From Oreocharis arfaki (Eukaryota; Chordata; Aves; Passeriformes; Paramythiidae), in the NCBI GenBank assembly GCA_013398015.1, contig VZRR01010833.1, forward strand, positions 682,001 through 746,000: a stretch of DNA of 64,000 bases. Direction: 5' to 3'. Below, one piece after another: positions 12,501-24,651 of the stretch (position 1 is the stretch's first letter; each line of letters starts with the position of its first letter). The notes beneath the pieces are model-generated. The model ran no database searches and was not told the origin of the DNA. It saw only the letters and a program-made list of their open reading frames with translations. Made by a program: the position numbers and the translations under genes.

Positions 12501-15500
12501 ATAAAGGTGTAGCCTTTGGCTTTATTCAAATTGGGCTTTTCTAGCTTAAGTATATTTTGCATGTATTTTTCACCTGTCAGAAAAACCAGAAGCAAATCCT
12601 CAAATCAAGATATGTTATTAAGATCAAAATAGAAATTCTGAGAATAACAGAGATTGGTGTTTCTAAACTTGCTTATTATGTTTTTATTCATGCAGCTCGG
12701 AAGGCATAGTGTCAGCTTTTTATATAGATGCTTTTCATTACTTCTCCCTGTTGGTGTTACAGCACATGCTGTGAATGACCTCCAGAGATTCCTGAAGCTA
12801 TATGCAGTGAGAAAATTGAATCTGAAAGCTTTATTAGACAAGTTTGTCTTCAGCTTGTGTCTGATGTCAGCTGAATTGAAAAATAGAACTGCTTGTGAAA
12901 CTGGGTCCTGACCTTGAAAAATCTCCAATCAAGTGATAACAGATTCAGTTTTGTGCCATATTGTTATTTGCTGGATGTGTCACATATGTGAGAAGTAAAA
13001 AAGCTTATTAACAGAAATCAGATGGAATGATTAGATACTTCTTTCCTGAATACAAAGGGAAAAACAGATATATAGCAATTTATGCATAATAGGGTCATCT
13101 CAGGCTGGCATCTCTGAACCTCTTTACTATCTAAGTCTGTAAAGTAAAATGACTCAAACCTAAGTCTACTAAAATTATTTATATAAGTCATTATTTATTC
13201 CTTCTTCCAAAAGAAAAGGTAAAGACAGTAATCTGTTCCTTTACTAACACACTTTATACAAGCATGAGCAACCTTTGTTAGGCCAGCTGACTAAAGGAGG
13301 AGTCTACTGTTACTGGTCTCTAATGATTTAAGAGCTCAAGGTATTCTCTGTGATACTTCCCCACTGCATTTTTACCTATTCAATTACTCTCTTGCATTTT
13401 ATTTTTGTAAAACTTTTCATAGTGTTAAACCAAGTTATAGCTAATATTAAAAATAGACATTCCCTTTAGAGTCAACCTGCACAAGTATCAGAAACTATAT
13501 TGTTCTAGACACATGATCATTACTGGAAATAGTATTTCTCTCTACTACAACTCGTGATAGTGGTCTTCTTTACTGGTGTCCTTAAACCAAAGTGAACCAA
13601 AACGGATTACTGGCAGTAGCATTGCCTTCTAATTCGGTGTAGAACTACTCCCAACAGTCGCATGCTGCGGATTTTTAGCTGCTCAACTCTCTGGAGAATG
13701 GTTCTAGAAAACTAAGTATCTACCGCATACATCATGAAATCATTTTAATAGCTGACAGCAAAGTTCCTTTAAATAGTGAAGACTATGTGCAACTAAGTTT
13801 AAATATCAACACAGGTATCCATTAGTATTGAAAACATTATAGATGCAGACATCCATGGATTGTTCAGTCCCTCCCAAGGAATTATTTTGAGTATTCTTGG
13901 TCTTAATTATACTATGCCAACTGCTATAAACAATATAGACACTCAAATATCTGATTTGTACATTTGTTTTTAATTTTCCCTTTGAACATACATATTGTAA
14001 TATTCTCAGGTGCACCAGGATTTTTAAGACTAGCTTTTTGAAATTCTGAGCAAAAGTGCTCAACTACAGCATATGTGTTCGCTCAAACAGTGAGCAGAGG
14101 CAATAAACAATGACTGCTTCAGAGCCCATTAGCTACGAAATACGACAAAAAATAAAATGTATCTATGGTGCATTTTTTCCCCAAAGCTAGTTGTTGTCAT
14201 TTGGCTTCTTACATTTTTGTCATTGTCTCCTGATTATCTCTTAAATACAAATGGTTTGTTTGTTTTTAAAGAGGCAGTGGAACAGTACACAATCCAGCTC
14301 TGAAGTCCACGGAAATGAATATATTTCAGTGGTTATAGTTTCCTAAACAAAGAATCCTTCATCCCCACTGAAAATATTAAACCAAATATCATATCAGAGA
14401 TTTAACAGGGCAGTCTTCATAATTCAGGACACTGCAGTATCCCTCTGTATGTCTCTGTATCTTAGAAGTAGCCAGTATGGAATAATAAATAACTCAACTG
14501 TGCATTTATTATGAAAATGAAAGAAAATTCCAGATGCACACTAGCACTACAGAAGCACTTTCAGCCTCTGAGGTAAGTGGATTTTAGTTTCAAACCTTAA
14601 GTTTTCATTGAGGTATTTATTTTCACATATATGCTTTTGTTTAGTTCTATGTTTCCTCAAAAACCTACAGACTCATGAACGGTATATTTTTGATAGCACC
14701 AGTACTTGTTTCGTATGTTATGTATTGCAAACAGTGAATATGAATTCCAGTTGCATCAAGCCACAGCAGTGCATACACAGAGTAGCTGATATTTTTCAAG
14801 AACTGTTGTATATGATCTTAAAAGCCTAGAACAAAGCAGTATGCCTAGTCCGGGTGGGGACTTGCTTCACAGAGAAATAAAAAACAAAAGAAGCTTCCCA
14901 AACGGAAGGAGACATTTTATACTCCTGCAACTAAAATACCAAAGGATAAGCAAATGAAATTCTGTTGTCACTACTTTCCCCAGATTCACAAACATCACTG
15001 TTTTAATTCAAACCACAAGACTCAAGGTATTATAGACTCTGGAGGTGGCTGACTGCTTTGAATCTTCTTCCCACACTCCATCTGAATATATGGGCTAGTT
15101 AGTGATGAGTTCTCTTCACCACCATTGCTGCTGGTGAACTTACTGCAGCTCACAGCCCTCACATTACAACTCACATCTAGTGGATTCAGCATGATACCTC
15201 ACTCCTCTCCCATCCCGCCTCATCCATTCGAAATCCTGAAAAGCCTTCTTCCTCTGTACAGGAAATCCCAGTCTTTGGCTCTGTGCCTGCAGTGTCTGAC
15301 TCCCACTCCTAAAGCAAGTTATACTGAAAGCACAGGAGAGCATTGACTGTAGGCATTTGAAGAAAGATGTCTAAAGCTGATGGCAAGTGCTGTGAGCTCC
15401 GGTGATGCTTTCCTCAAATTATTCGTAGTAAGTGTGCAACACCTAACAGTGCATATAAAGCCTTTCTGTCAAATGCAACCCTGCTACAAACTGTTAAATA

Positions 15501-17134
15501 CAACCAATCTTTTTTTATATTTATCTTTTTCCAGACCTGCTACAAACAACTCTCCAAAATAAGATTGATAACATTTAAAGGGACAAATTCTACTTAACTT
15601 CCGAAGAAATTTCACCACTGTAATTGATAATAATTCTCACTCAACTCTTTTCTTCATTTCACAGTCACATGTTTTTCTGTTTCACTTGATTAGGCATTTC
15701 ATGAAAAAAAAAAAAAAGAGGCAATAAAGGGACAAAAACTCGAGTAAGCAGTCAGGAGAAAAAATGAAATTGCTTGAACACAAAGTACTGTCCACTGAAC
15801 AAGTTAAACTGCAAGAGTATTAAGATAATATATCGCTCACAGTTTTATTAGGTGAATATGTCAAATGTAAAATTAGTTGACCGAGTACTTTCAGCTAGAT
15901 TAATTTGTAGTTTAAAAATTTCACTAACTTCAAGTACAGCATAACTGGAAATAAATACACATCATTTTTAAGAAATTGTACTTTCAAGGTAGCTTTAAAT
16001 AAGAGTGACCAAAATTCTCTCCTGGCATGTTACTGGAATGCAGACAAATTACGGAAAATATTTTCCTCCAGAACAAGTCAGGAAGGCCTCCCGCCCCACA
16101 ATGCATTCAGAGGGGTTTACAAAACAATGTATACCTTTACCTACTTATTAAGTAAATACAGTGATAGCACTTCAGTACAAAAGAAGAAAAATAAGTTTTA
16201 TAAATGCTAATGATGGTATTAAAACCTCTCCCTCCTGGAAAAGCACATTCCAGAACTGCATTTCTCTCTGTTTAAAATGCTTTCAAACTGCTGGCTAAGC
16301 AATGCATCAAGGTATTTGGATAGAGATATTCACACCATTTCACGTTATCCTGTCAAGTACAGATAGCAAGTGTGATTTTCTTCCTGATTCATCTTATCTT
16401 GGAAGTCAATCTTTGTTAAGGTTTTAGGCATACCCTTCAGCTAAGTACACTTTTTGAGCTGGAGAAGTAATTCTTGTTCCCTGTGCCTGAGGGCCCACTG
16501 GACTGGTGGAATATTAAGGACTATTTTTTAATGCTTCTTCTGCCAAAGAAACTATAATATGCAGACCTAGAAATAATTATAATCAGGGTGCTTTACCTCT
16601 GTAACAGCCACCAGATGGAACTTATTAAGACTCACTGTCTGAGTTCTCGTAGTCAGACAAGACCAAATGATACCTGACAGGGCTGTAGAGATGAGCCAGT
16701 TAACGTCTTCATTCCCTGGTCTCAAATACACACGTCAACATTATTCAATCCTGATGTCCCTACAAGTCTCTATAGGATCAGGAAGTGAGTAATTATCAAC
16801 AGGAGATACTGCCATTGTTTCACAAAATCCTTCCAAAATAATTTTGTGCATCTTTCTTTGCAAATGACCTTTAATGAGATTGTTCAGCTTTTGGGAGGCT
16901 TTTGGTTAATAGCCCTCCCATAGCCAGTTTGAGTCCCCATGGTTCATGAGTCAGTGGCACAGAGTAATCAAGGCCATAAAAGTATCTATAGCATAAATGG
17001 TTAAAATAACTGCAGAACTTACAGCACAGAATGACTAGACCCATGAAATTCAATTTCTTCCATCCTCCCATTCTTTTAAGTGAAATACAAAAATACATTA
17101 GTAGCAGATCTCTTCTCCTATCTTTGTGGAAAAC

Positions 17135-17510
17135 TGCTGTCTTAGCCTGGAGAAGAAAAAGCTCAGGTGGATCATATCCATGTGTTTAAATATCTAATTG
17201 GAGGAGTAAAGACAGATCCAGATTGTCTTCAGTGAAGCCCAGTGACAGGATGAGAAGCACCACGCAAAAACTGAAATACTAGAAATTCTATTTGAATAGA
17301 AGAAGAAACTTTTTTTTTTTTTTTTTTTTTTACTGTCAGAGTTGCTCAACACTGGAAAAGTTGCCCAGAGAGGTTGTAGAGTCTCCATCCTTGGAGATAT
17401 TAAAAACCTGACTGGACGTGACCCTGAGCAACCTGCACTAATCGACTGTGCTTTGAGCAAAAGGAATAGATGTCTCCCCAGGTCCCTTTTGAACCCTACA
17501 GTTCTATGTC
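17135..17510 (+). mobile_element. CR1 LINE 3' fragment with expanded poly-T
   Basis: This fragment resembles the CR1 3' region. CTTAGCCTGGAGAAGAAAAA at the left corresponds to the usual TTCAGCCTGGAGAAGAGAAG, and GTTGCCCAGAGAGGTTGTAG onward is nearly consensus. The last recognisable part is GGTCCCTTTTGAACCCTACA. A run of 22 T at 17310-17331 replaces the short TTCTTT of the family consensus. It is antisense to DMD. Confidence 0.87.
17310..17331. repeat. Poly-T run (22) inside CR1
   Basis: This is an uninterrupted run of T within the CR1 3' region, where the family has only a short T-rich stretch. It probably expanded by slippage. Confidence 0.9.
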
Positions 17511-18031
17511 AATACATCTATAATGATGTGATCACAGTAAACGGACTCAAACAAAGGAAAATTATGAATTAGTGTTATAAGCACAGGTTCAGATTTTAGT
17601 GCTCTTGACAATACAAGGGAAATCAATCTTACTTCCCGCTTAATCCTTTATAGAACACCAGTGCTTTCATTTTCTGCATGTATAGTTCCACCTGCTGAGT
17701 CTCAGAAATGTCAGCAGACTACATCTTGCATCAAGGTGAGTAATTTTGCAATTCTTCAGCTAGAGGTGAGGTAATGTAAGAATATATTGCATTACTACTC
17801 CATGTTCTTGCTCTCGTTCCATTATTATAATATCTTTTGTAACAGCAAATACACACCTTGTGAACACCCCTTCCCTCTGCAACCTGACATAACCTGTTCA
17901 CACAGAAAACTGACACAGCAAGTTTAGCACAGCAAAAAATGATTAAGCATCTCCTTCATTACCCCCATGTAATTACATGAATTCCTATAGAATGCCTTGG
18001 AACAAATCATGCAAAGCAAGAATACTGTTGT

Positions 18032-18056
18032 ACTACTAGATTGAAAATCTAGTAGT
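18032..18056. repeat. Perfect short hairpin, 11-bp arms
   Basis: ACTACTAGATT and AATCTAGTAGT are exact reverse complements around GAA. There is no T run or promoter context to suggest a transcribed RNA. Confidence 0.85.
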
Positions 18057-19371
18057 GGCATTTGGGCCTTTTTAGAAAATTGAAATAACTGCCACTGGAA
18101 CCACAGCAGTTCTAAGGGACTAAAACTAAACAATAGTTCCTTTTTAGTAAAATTCAACACGTCACGAGCAAGGCATCTCCCTTTCTTGAACTCACACATG
18201 CTGTTTGGAGAGGAGCTGGACTGTCTTCTGGTACTGAAATTTCTGGATTCTCTCTCTATGGAGCAACTATGTGCTTCTCTAAAAAAAAGGGTTTTCTGCT
18301 TTGCTGTCCTAGAGAGTCACTAGTAGAAGGTAGAGAATTCTCCAGTTTAAGCTTTTCTTGTATGTTACCCACTAAAACACGTTGAAAACAAGAGGGATCA
18401 ACAACCCACACATAATCCAACTCCAAGTGATTACTGCAGCTGTATCATAGCCTGAGTTACAGGCAATCTGACAGGGGTTGAGGGGATAGATTTCCTTCTG
18501 CTCCCACACATAATGAGCGGCTTTCCAAATTGTATAGGTAACACTCTTCATTCAAGCAACCGAAATGCTTCAATATCAAGTAAAGAATCTCACAGACTTT
18601 AGATTGAGCACAGTGCTTCCATTAAGCATTTCTTTTTCACCCATGCCTAATCACTGCATTTCAAAGGAAAGCACTGAAAATAAAATCCATCTATCAAGGA
18701 AAAAAACGGATGAGTTTGTAATCCTTGTAAGGAACAAGAGGTGCAAAGAGATATGAGAATAATCTAATATAAATATGTTGAAATAATTTAAATGAAATGG
18801 AGATCAGGTGTTGTGTATCACATCTTGTTGCGTATTCATGAATGCAAGACATGAAGAGATATATCACAGACTTAGGGTTCAACTGCAGAATTACTCCTGC
18901 GTGTTGCCATATGACCTTCTCTGTGCATAGACAAGCTTTGTTTTGAAACAGTCTCACTTTATTGCCCTATCAGTAATAATAATCTCAGGATTTCATTCTG
19001 TGACCAATTTACAGATACTTGACCTATAACATTATTATCTTTTACTTTAAATAATTTGTCTCCCTTTGTAGTATTTCTTCCATTAGCATACACAGAAAGC
19101 AAAAATCTCACCTCTTCATGGAATAAAATAAAAATGACTTTGAAACAGTAATAATTTGAAAAGCATTCTGCAACCTTTTCATCAAACCATAATCTAATTT
19201 GTCTTCTGGAATACATTGCATAAAATAGACATGTAAGGATAAAAAACCAACTTGAATGCCATAGCAGCACTTTTAAGGACGCAGAATTAATTTAGACAGT
19301 CTCCAGACATTTTAATTTTAATGTGTGATTTGTAATTAACTTAAAAAAAATACATATACTAAAGCACTTAC

Positions 19372-19480
19372 AGACACCTGAAGACAGATGGCCAAATGCT
19401 GCTAATGCTGGCTTTTCCTTTAGTTGTTGAATTAAGTGGTGTATCGCCTTCCAGTCAGCACTCAAGTCTTCTAATTTTTT
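19372..19480 (-). CDS. DMD: Dystrophin exon 50, end of R19 and start of hinge 3
   Basis: This exon is 109 bp, equal to human exon 50: 36 codons plus one base of a split codon. It starts KKLEDLSADWKAIHHLIQQL, close to human RKLEDLSSEWKAVNRLLQEL, including the repeat tryptophan. The last dozen residues (KPALAAFGHLSSGV) are hinge-3 sequence and bear little resemblance to the human QPDLAPGLTTIGA. The acceptor is TATTCTAG with its AG at 19482-19481; the donor GTAAGT begins at 19371 and matches the consensus. The split codon T|TA with exon 51 gives leucine where human has serine. A CR1 fragment starts only 50 bp upstream of this exon, in intron 49. Confidence 0.96.
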
Positions 19481-19530
19481 CTAGAATAGAAAATAACAAT
19501 ATATTCAATTCATAATACATAAATTAACGT

Positions 19531-19652
19531 ATCACAGAATCACAGAATGGCTTGGGTTGGAAGGGTCCTTAAAGATTGTCTAGTTTCAAGTCCCCTCCCT
19601 CCATGGGCACGGATGCCCCCCAATAGATCAGTTTGCTCAGGGCCCCATCCAA
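19531..19652 (-). mobile_element. CR1 LINE 3' end, 50 bp upstream of exon 50
   Basis: The plus strand reads ATCACAGAATCACAGAATGG followed by CTTGGGTTGGAAGGGTCCTT, the reverse complement of the canonical CR1 3' terminus. The element is therefore on the minus strand, in the same orientation as DMD, with its 3' end at 19531. Only about 120 bp remain, which is the usual 5'-truncated form. At its 5' side lies an AATGTAAA-type short repeat (about 19662-19702). Confidence 0.92.
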
Positions 19653-19799
19653 TGCGGCATTGTAATGTAAACAAATGTAAATGTAATGTAAATAAATGCA
19701 AAATAAAATAAGTGGGTTTTTTTCATCTGGTGGATCACCTGAATTAAAAAAAAAAACCAAACCACAAAGATACCATAATGAATTTTCAAAAATGGGGGA

Positions 19800-20090
19800 G
19801 AGGGACAACTAAAATCCTTTCCAGCTGTGCTACAAAAGAGTTTCCTGGCATCAGGGCTCTGAAAGTATCTTTTCTCCTCAAAGTTTGGCTGCTGAAGCTC
19901 AGAGCCAACTTAGAGCCAGCTCAGGCGCCTGACCCTGACCACAGAGTGACTTCCTGGACGAATTGCAGCCCGTTCCCTTGGCCCTGCCCAGCCACCCAGG
20001 GTTGTGTCTGAATCCCCTCACAGGGCCTGATCCTGACCCTGCCAGGGACAGCCCTCCAGCCTGAGAGGTCTGGCTTTTAATCACTCTGAA
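19800..20090. other. Unclassified GC-rich block in intron 49
   Basis: The block is GC-rich with repeated CCTGACCCTGACC and CCTGATCCTGACCCTG units (19928-19941 and 20027-20042). It lies between two CR1 fragments. It may be a degraded repeat. I see no gene in it. Confidence 0.3.
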
Positions 20091-20749
20091 CCTGAGATGC
20101 TGATTTTTTAAATTCAAATAGAAACGTGAGCTATGTATTTCAAAAAGCTTTTCAATAAAACCTCTGCAGCTTGTAACATCAAATGCAGAATTTATCCTTC
20201 CACCTATTAAAAATAAAAGGAAAAAAAAGGCTTAGGAGTCTTCAGGGTGTCATAAACTTCAGTGTGTGAGCACATCATCCTGACCAATAATGGCTAAACT
20301 GTTACTTTTAAGCAAAACTTACATGAAAGTCTGGAGTGTAAATAATATCGGTCCTCAGAGAACCCTGAGAGTTGTTTCTACCTCTCTTTTTTCCTTGCTT
20401 TAAGGGCTGCAAAGAAGGATGAAGCATTGCTAATTCTATGCTGACATGTCTAAACTCTTAAAATGAAGACAGCATTTCTTTTTAAACTGCTCTCTGATTC
20501 TCTGCTACAAAATGCAGCACAGAGTACCGACACCACTCAGGAATGCTTTTAGCATTCTATGGCTTCAATCCACAGTTGGATATATAGCCAAAATCACAAT
20601 CCAGCCATGATAGAAACAGGATGCCTATTAAGAAAGGTACTTTAATTACCTAGAGTCTAAGATGACAGAGGTCAATAGGAGAGGGATTGAGAGCAATGCT
20701 CATCAAATTGAAGTATGTATGTACCCACACATATACACACTTCGAGGTA

Positions 20750-20945
20750 GCAAGGAAGATTCAGATATCAGGGAAAGATTTTTCACCAGAAGGATGTTTG
20801 GGCACTGGACGAGGCTCCCCAGGGAAGCAGGCACAGCTCCAAGCCTGTCTGAGTTCAAGAAGAGTTTGGACAACTCTCTCAGGCACATGGGGTGATTCTG
20901 GGGCTGTCTCATGCAGGACCAGGAGTTTGACTCTATTCCATGATT
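20750..20945 (+). mobile_element. CR1 LINE 3' end, different subfamily
   Basis: The stretch includes TTTTTCACCAGAAGGATGTT, GAGGCTCCCCAGGGAAGCAG, GAGTTCAAGAAGAGTTTGGA and GGACCAGGAGTTTGACTCTA. This matches the 3' region of a CR1 subfamily other than the one at 17135. It is antisense to DMD. The left border is uncertain because similarity fades between 20660 and 20760. Confidence 0.82.
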
Positions 20946-23900
20946 AGAGTATTGGTCCTTGTCATGAGTAGCTGCTTGATCACTGTTACATATATGAGCC
21001 AGAGATTTCTTTCCAGCAGCGACAAGATATAAACCACGCCCACCACACACATTAGAGTGGGTTGTCTGGGGCAACAGCTACACCACTAATAAGAGAGCAA
21101 CCAGTTCTAAAGCCTTCTATCAAAATTACAGTTTGATCTTGCATCTGGCAGAAATTAACATGCATGCATTAAAATGTTAACTTCTTTGAGCACAACAATT
21201 TTGCTGTAATTGCAACTCTAGAGCTTTGGTGACAAGCATGAACATCCCAATATGTTGCACTTAGAACAAATTTTATAGATTTTCTTTAAATGTCAGCACT
21301 GGTGCAGTTTAAATGATGTTAACATCCTTACGTGAACTAGTCTCACTGACAGCACTAAAATTAGATACGAATATTTAGAGAGAGAAATGTAGTCTTTTAA
21401 ATGCAAGACTGAGGACAATGAAAATAAATTCCTCACTACTTACTTCTCACCCACCAGAGGAAAAGATAAACTGAGTGCTGTAGCAAGGGAACCACAGCTC
21501 TTTCACTGGCACAGAAATCCTTTCCTGAATAAACTGTTCTGATTAAGTGCTGTTAATCATGAGATTGGGGCTTACATTCTTTCTATTGCCACTGACACCA
21601 GCAGTAACCTCCCCCTCCCTCACCTTAAAAAGCTTTACAGAAATGCATTTCAAAAGCATGAAATCCATTTAATAAAAGTGAATAGGTCTGATTATTAAAG
21701 TGCTAGTGCTTAAAGGATCACACATCTCATCCCATTCTTGACTCTTGAATCAGCAGATACAAGGATTTCATTTGCCAACAAAAATGTTTTTACAGACTTG
21801 CATTGTAAAATTCTATTTTAGTATGCTTAGTGAAGGTGTGAAAATATACTTATTTCAGTGACATAACTATGAGATAAGATTAAGTACGTGTCAATATAAA
21901 TCCATGGGATTTAATTTACATTCAAAATACAATAATGAGAATACATTATAAAGGCTGCAAAGATAAGCAGCCAATCAGGAAATGCCAGAATAATTTTAAC
22001 TATGAACATTATTTCAGATAAATTGCAGGGATATCTTGAATTTTCTGGCACATACCGCTTTTGAGCACAGGAAAGGCTTGCGGTGAGAATAAGTCAATAG
22101 GACCTCTGCTTCATTTATTGAAAAGAATGGGAAGATTTGTGGTGAATTAAGGAAATAATGGAGTTAAAAAAAGCAAAGCTGCCTCAGAGAACTAAATAAT
22201 CTACAAATTTGTCAAGCAATGGCATGCAAGTAATTAATGCTTTTAAAGAGGGCTTAAAATTTTATCTTTTTTTTCTGTGCCGCACACCAAACAAGAAATA
22301 CGAGTCTAAGTATTGAATTGTTGCTTGCACTGTGAGTGATGTCCACATCCTGAACTGAATTAAGCAGGGTTCAGCCTAAACCAAGGGCACCAGAGCAGCT
22401 CTAACTCAAGAATTTTCTAAAATTTTGAGTTCTTAGCTTTGTAAACTTGCTAATATCTTTCCAAAACTATCTTAATCTGAGTAAAAATTATTTTTGCTTC
22501 CATCAAATACCTTTTATGTAGAAAATTATTTTGATGTAAATCAAAAAATCTAAGTTGAAACATATAAATAGCAGACTGTGCTGAAAGTAACTCAGGAAGA
22601 CGTCTTAAGGAAACCCACCTACAGCATCAAGAAAGCAATTCAGCAGTCCTGACAACATATAACCACTGCTTTTTGACTTATTGTACGAGACAGAAATTGA
22701 ACCTGAAATTAACTGAACAGGTTGCACAATTAAATGAACTACAGAATGTAATGAAACAAGTAAAATGCAATCAAAGAGGGACTAAAAATTAAATATGTAC
22801 CACTCCATAAGTAACTCATTTTCTCACAGAAATTACTACAACTCAAGGAACATTATAAGCTTTAAAAGAGTCATCTTTTTCCAGTAAATCTGGTAAAAAT
22901 CGGCAAGTTTCAGTCTTTGACGTGAACACTTAAAATATACAGAGACAGAGTACATTTCTGTGTCAGAATTTTGGGCTAAACAGAATCATTTCAACATCAT
23001 TTGTACTTCTGTCATTCTTGTGTAAAACAAATACTAGTTCTTCCTCTTGAAAATGGCAGCATTCATTCTGCAACTCTTCATGTGCAATCAAAAAGTCTAG
23101 AAAGCCAAAACCTATAGTTTTCTGTTGTTTTGAGTGCTCTGCTTGTTAAAATGTGGAATAAGATCTCCAAAGATGCAGCTGAAGTCACACAAAATGAGCA
23201 AATGCAGATATTGCAGAGTGATTCCTGTTCCATCATCCTTTCAATGTGTAGATGACATTTCAGTTCCCAACAAAATAGGGCTTTATTAGCCAGGGAAAAC
23301 ACCCAACAGAGTCTTGCTTCTGCCCACTTAAGTCACCTTGAGTTTACCTCTTCTAGCATTTTATCATATTTATGAGAACTGATCACTAAAAATGCACATA
23401 TACCAAAGGGGATAATTACTCTTAAGTACTTCTGTTCAGGAAAGAAGACATGAAACCAAAACATTCTTAGTCAGCTATAGTGAACTATATAGAAAAACAA
23501 GAAATTCACTGTGGAGATCACCTACAGACATCTTAACTTGGTGAAGAAACCCTTTTTCTCCCAGTTGTGGTTTTGGAGTGCTGTACATTTTGAAAAGCTC
23601 TAAACACAAAGTTTTCAATCTCTGCCAATCTCTGGTTTACAATCTCAGAACCAATTGTAATAGATACCTAGTGTAATCAATAAGCCTCTATTACTGTTTC
23701 TGGGAACTCTTAAGTGTCATTAACAGATACTTAATAAGCAGTTATAAAACTGGAAACCAGAACAAGCTCTGGTATTGGCCTCACTAGTTTGGTCTCATGC
23801 TCGAAAAGCAGCTGAACCCTATATGAGAGGATGCTTGCTGATGACTTCAAGTTCCACAGGATAGAAAATGACACTCTAGTCTCAATGAAGCTCCAAATAC

Positions 23901-24549
23901 TCTTTACGAAAAGCATTTAAAATATCCCCTTATAACTGATTTATGAGCTGAGCAAAAGGATTCTACAATACATTTTTCTAAAAGAGAAGTGCTGTGAGGC
24001 ATAGCCTTCCTAACAATGTGTCCTCTGCTCCAAAACAGAATCAAGTCAGTCATTCTAAATAAAATTTGGCAGAGAAATTGAGTGGGAAAGTTCTATGTTG
24101 CCATGTGTTCTTTCCTTCAAAATTAAAAAAAAAAAATAAAGCAAAGTACTCTCTTTATAACTTGACTCTTACCTTTTCTAGAAAATTAGTTCACTTTTTT
24201 TTTATTTGACAAAATTTCTGAAAGTGAAATTTAAAATAAAGGAGTTTAAAAACATGTTATGTATTGCCATTAATTACACACTAAAAATTACATTTGCTTT
24301 CAGTGTGAATTACTCTTGAATGAGTAGAACAACCTTAATGTCAAAAACAATATTCCCATCACAATATGCAAAATTTTTTTTAGCTGGGAACACTACATTT
24401 TCCCTGGCTATGCCATCACAGAACAGAACAAATGCCATTTGCCAGGTTCTTTTATTGTTTTTAAACAGAGCACATCAAGGACGAGTGTACAACACGGGAA
24501 GCATAACCTATTACACAGTAATGGATATTGTTAAAGGTTGCTTCATTAC

Positions 24550-24651
24550 CTTTACTGGATGAGTAGCTGGTTTTTCCTTATATAAATGACACCCTTTAGA
24601 CAAAACCTCTTCCACATTCGGCTGTTTAGCTTGCACTGCTGCTTCAGTTTC
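24550..24651 (-). CDS. DMD: Dystrophin exon 49, rod-domain repeat R19
   Basis: This is a phase-0 exon of 34 codons (102 bp), the same length as human exon 49. It starts ETEAAVQAKQPNVEEVLSKG and ends YKEKPATHPVK. The human form is ETEIAVQAKQPDVEEILSKG...YKEKPATQPVK. It is the most conserved exon in the window by eye, with about seven changes in 34 residues. The acceptor is TTTTTTAG, with its AG at 24653-24652, and the donor GTAATG begins at 24549. The segment belongs to spectrin-like repeat R19, in the distal rod just before hinge 3. Confidence 0.97.

Larger units (their letters stand above)
3136..19371 (-). other. DMD: DMD intron 50, complete (about 16.2 kb)
   Basis: The intron is bounded by the exon 50 donor GTAAGT and the exon 51 acceptor TTTCAG. 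It holds two CR1 fragments in antisense orientation to the gene (8680-9521 and 17135-17510), a poly-T run of 22 and a short perfect hairpin near 18044. Between these I see AT-rich intronic sequence with no recognised gene or RNA. The 141-codon frame at 4878-5303 is low-complexity, rich in F and L, and has no family signature. Confidence 0.9.
19481..24549 (-). other. DMD: DMD intron 49, complete (about 5.1 kb)
   Basis: This is a short intron between exons 49 and 50. It carries a same-strand CR1 3' end (19531-19652) next to the exon 50 acceptor, a GC-rich unclassified block (about 19800-20090) and an antisense CR1 3' end (20750-20945). From about 20950 to 24549 I see only AT-rich unique sequence. 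Confidence 0.9.
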
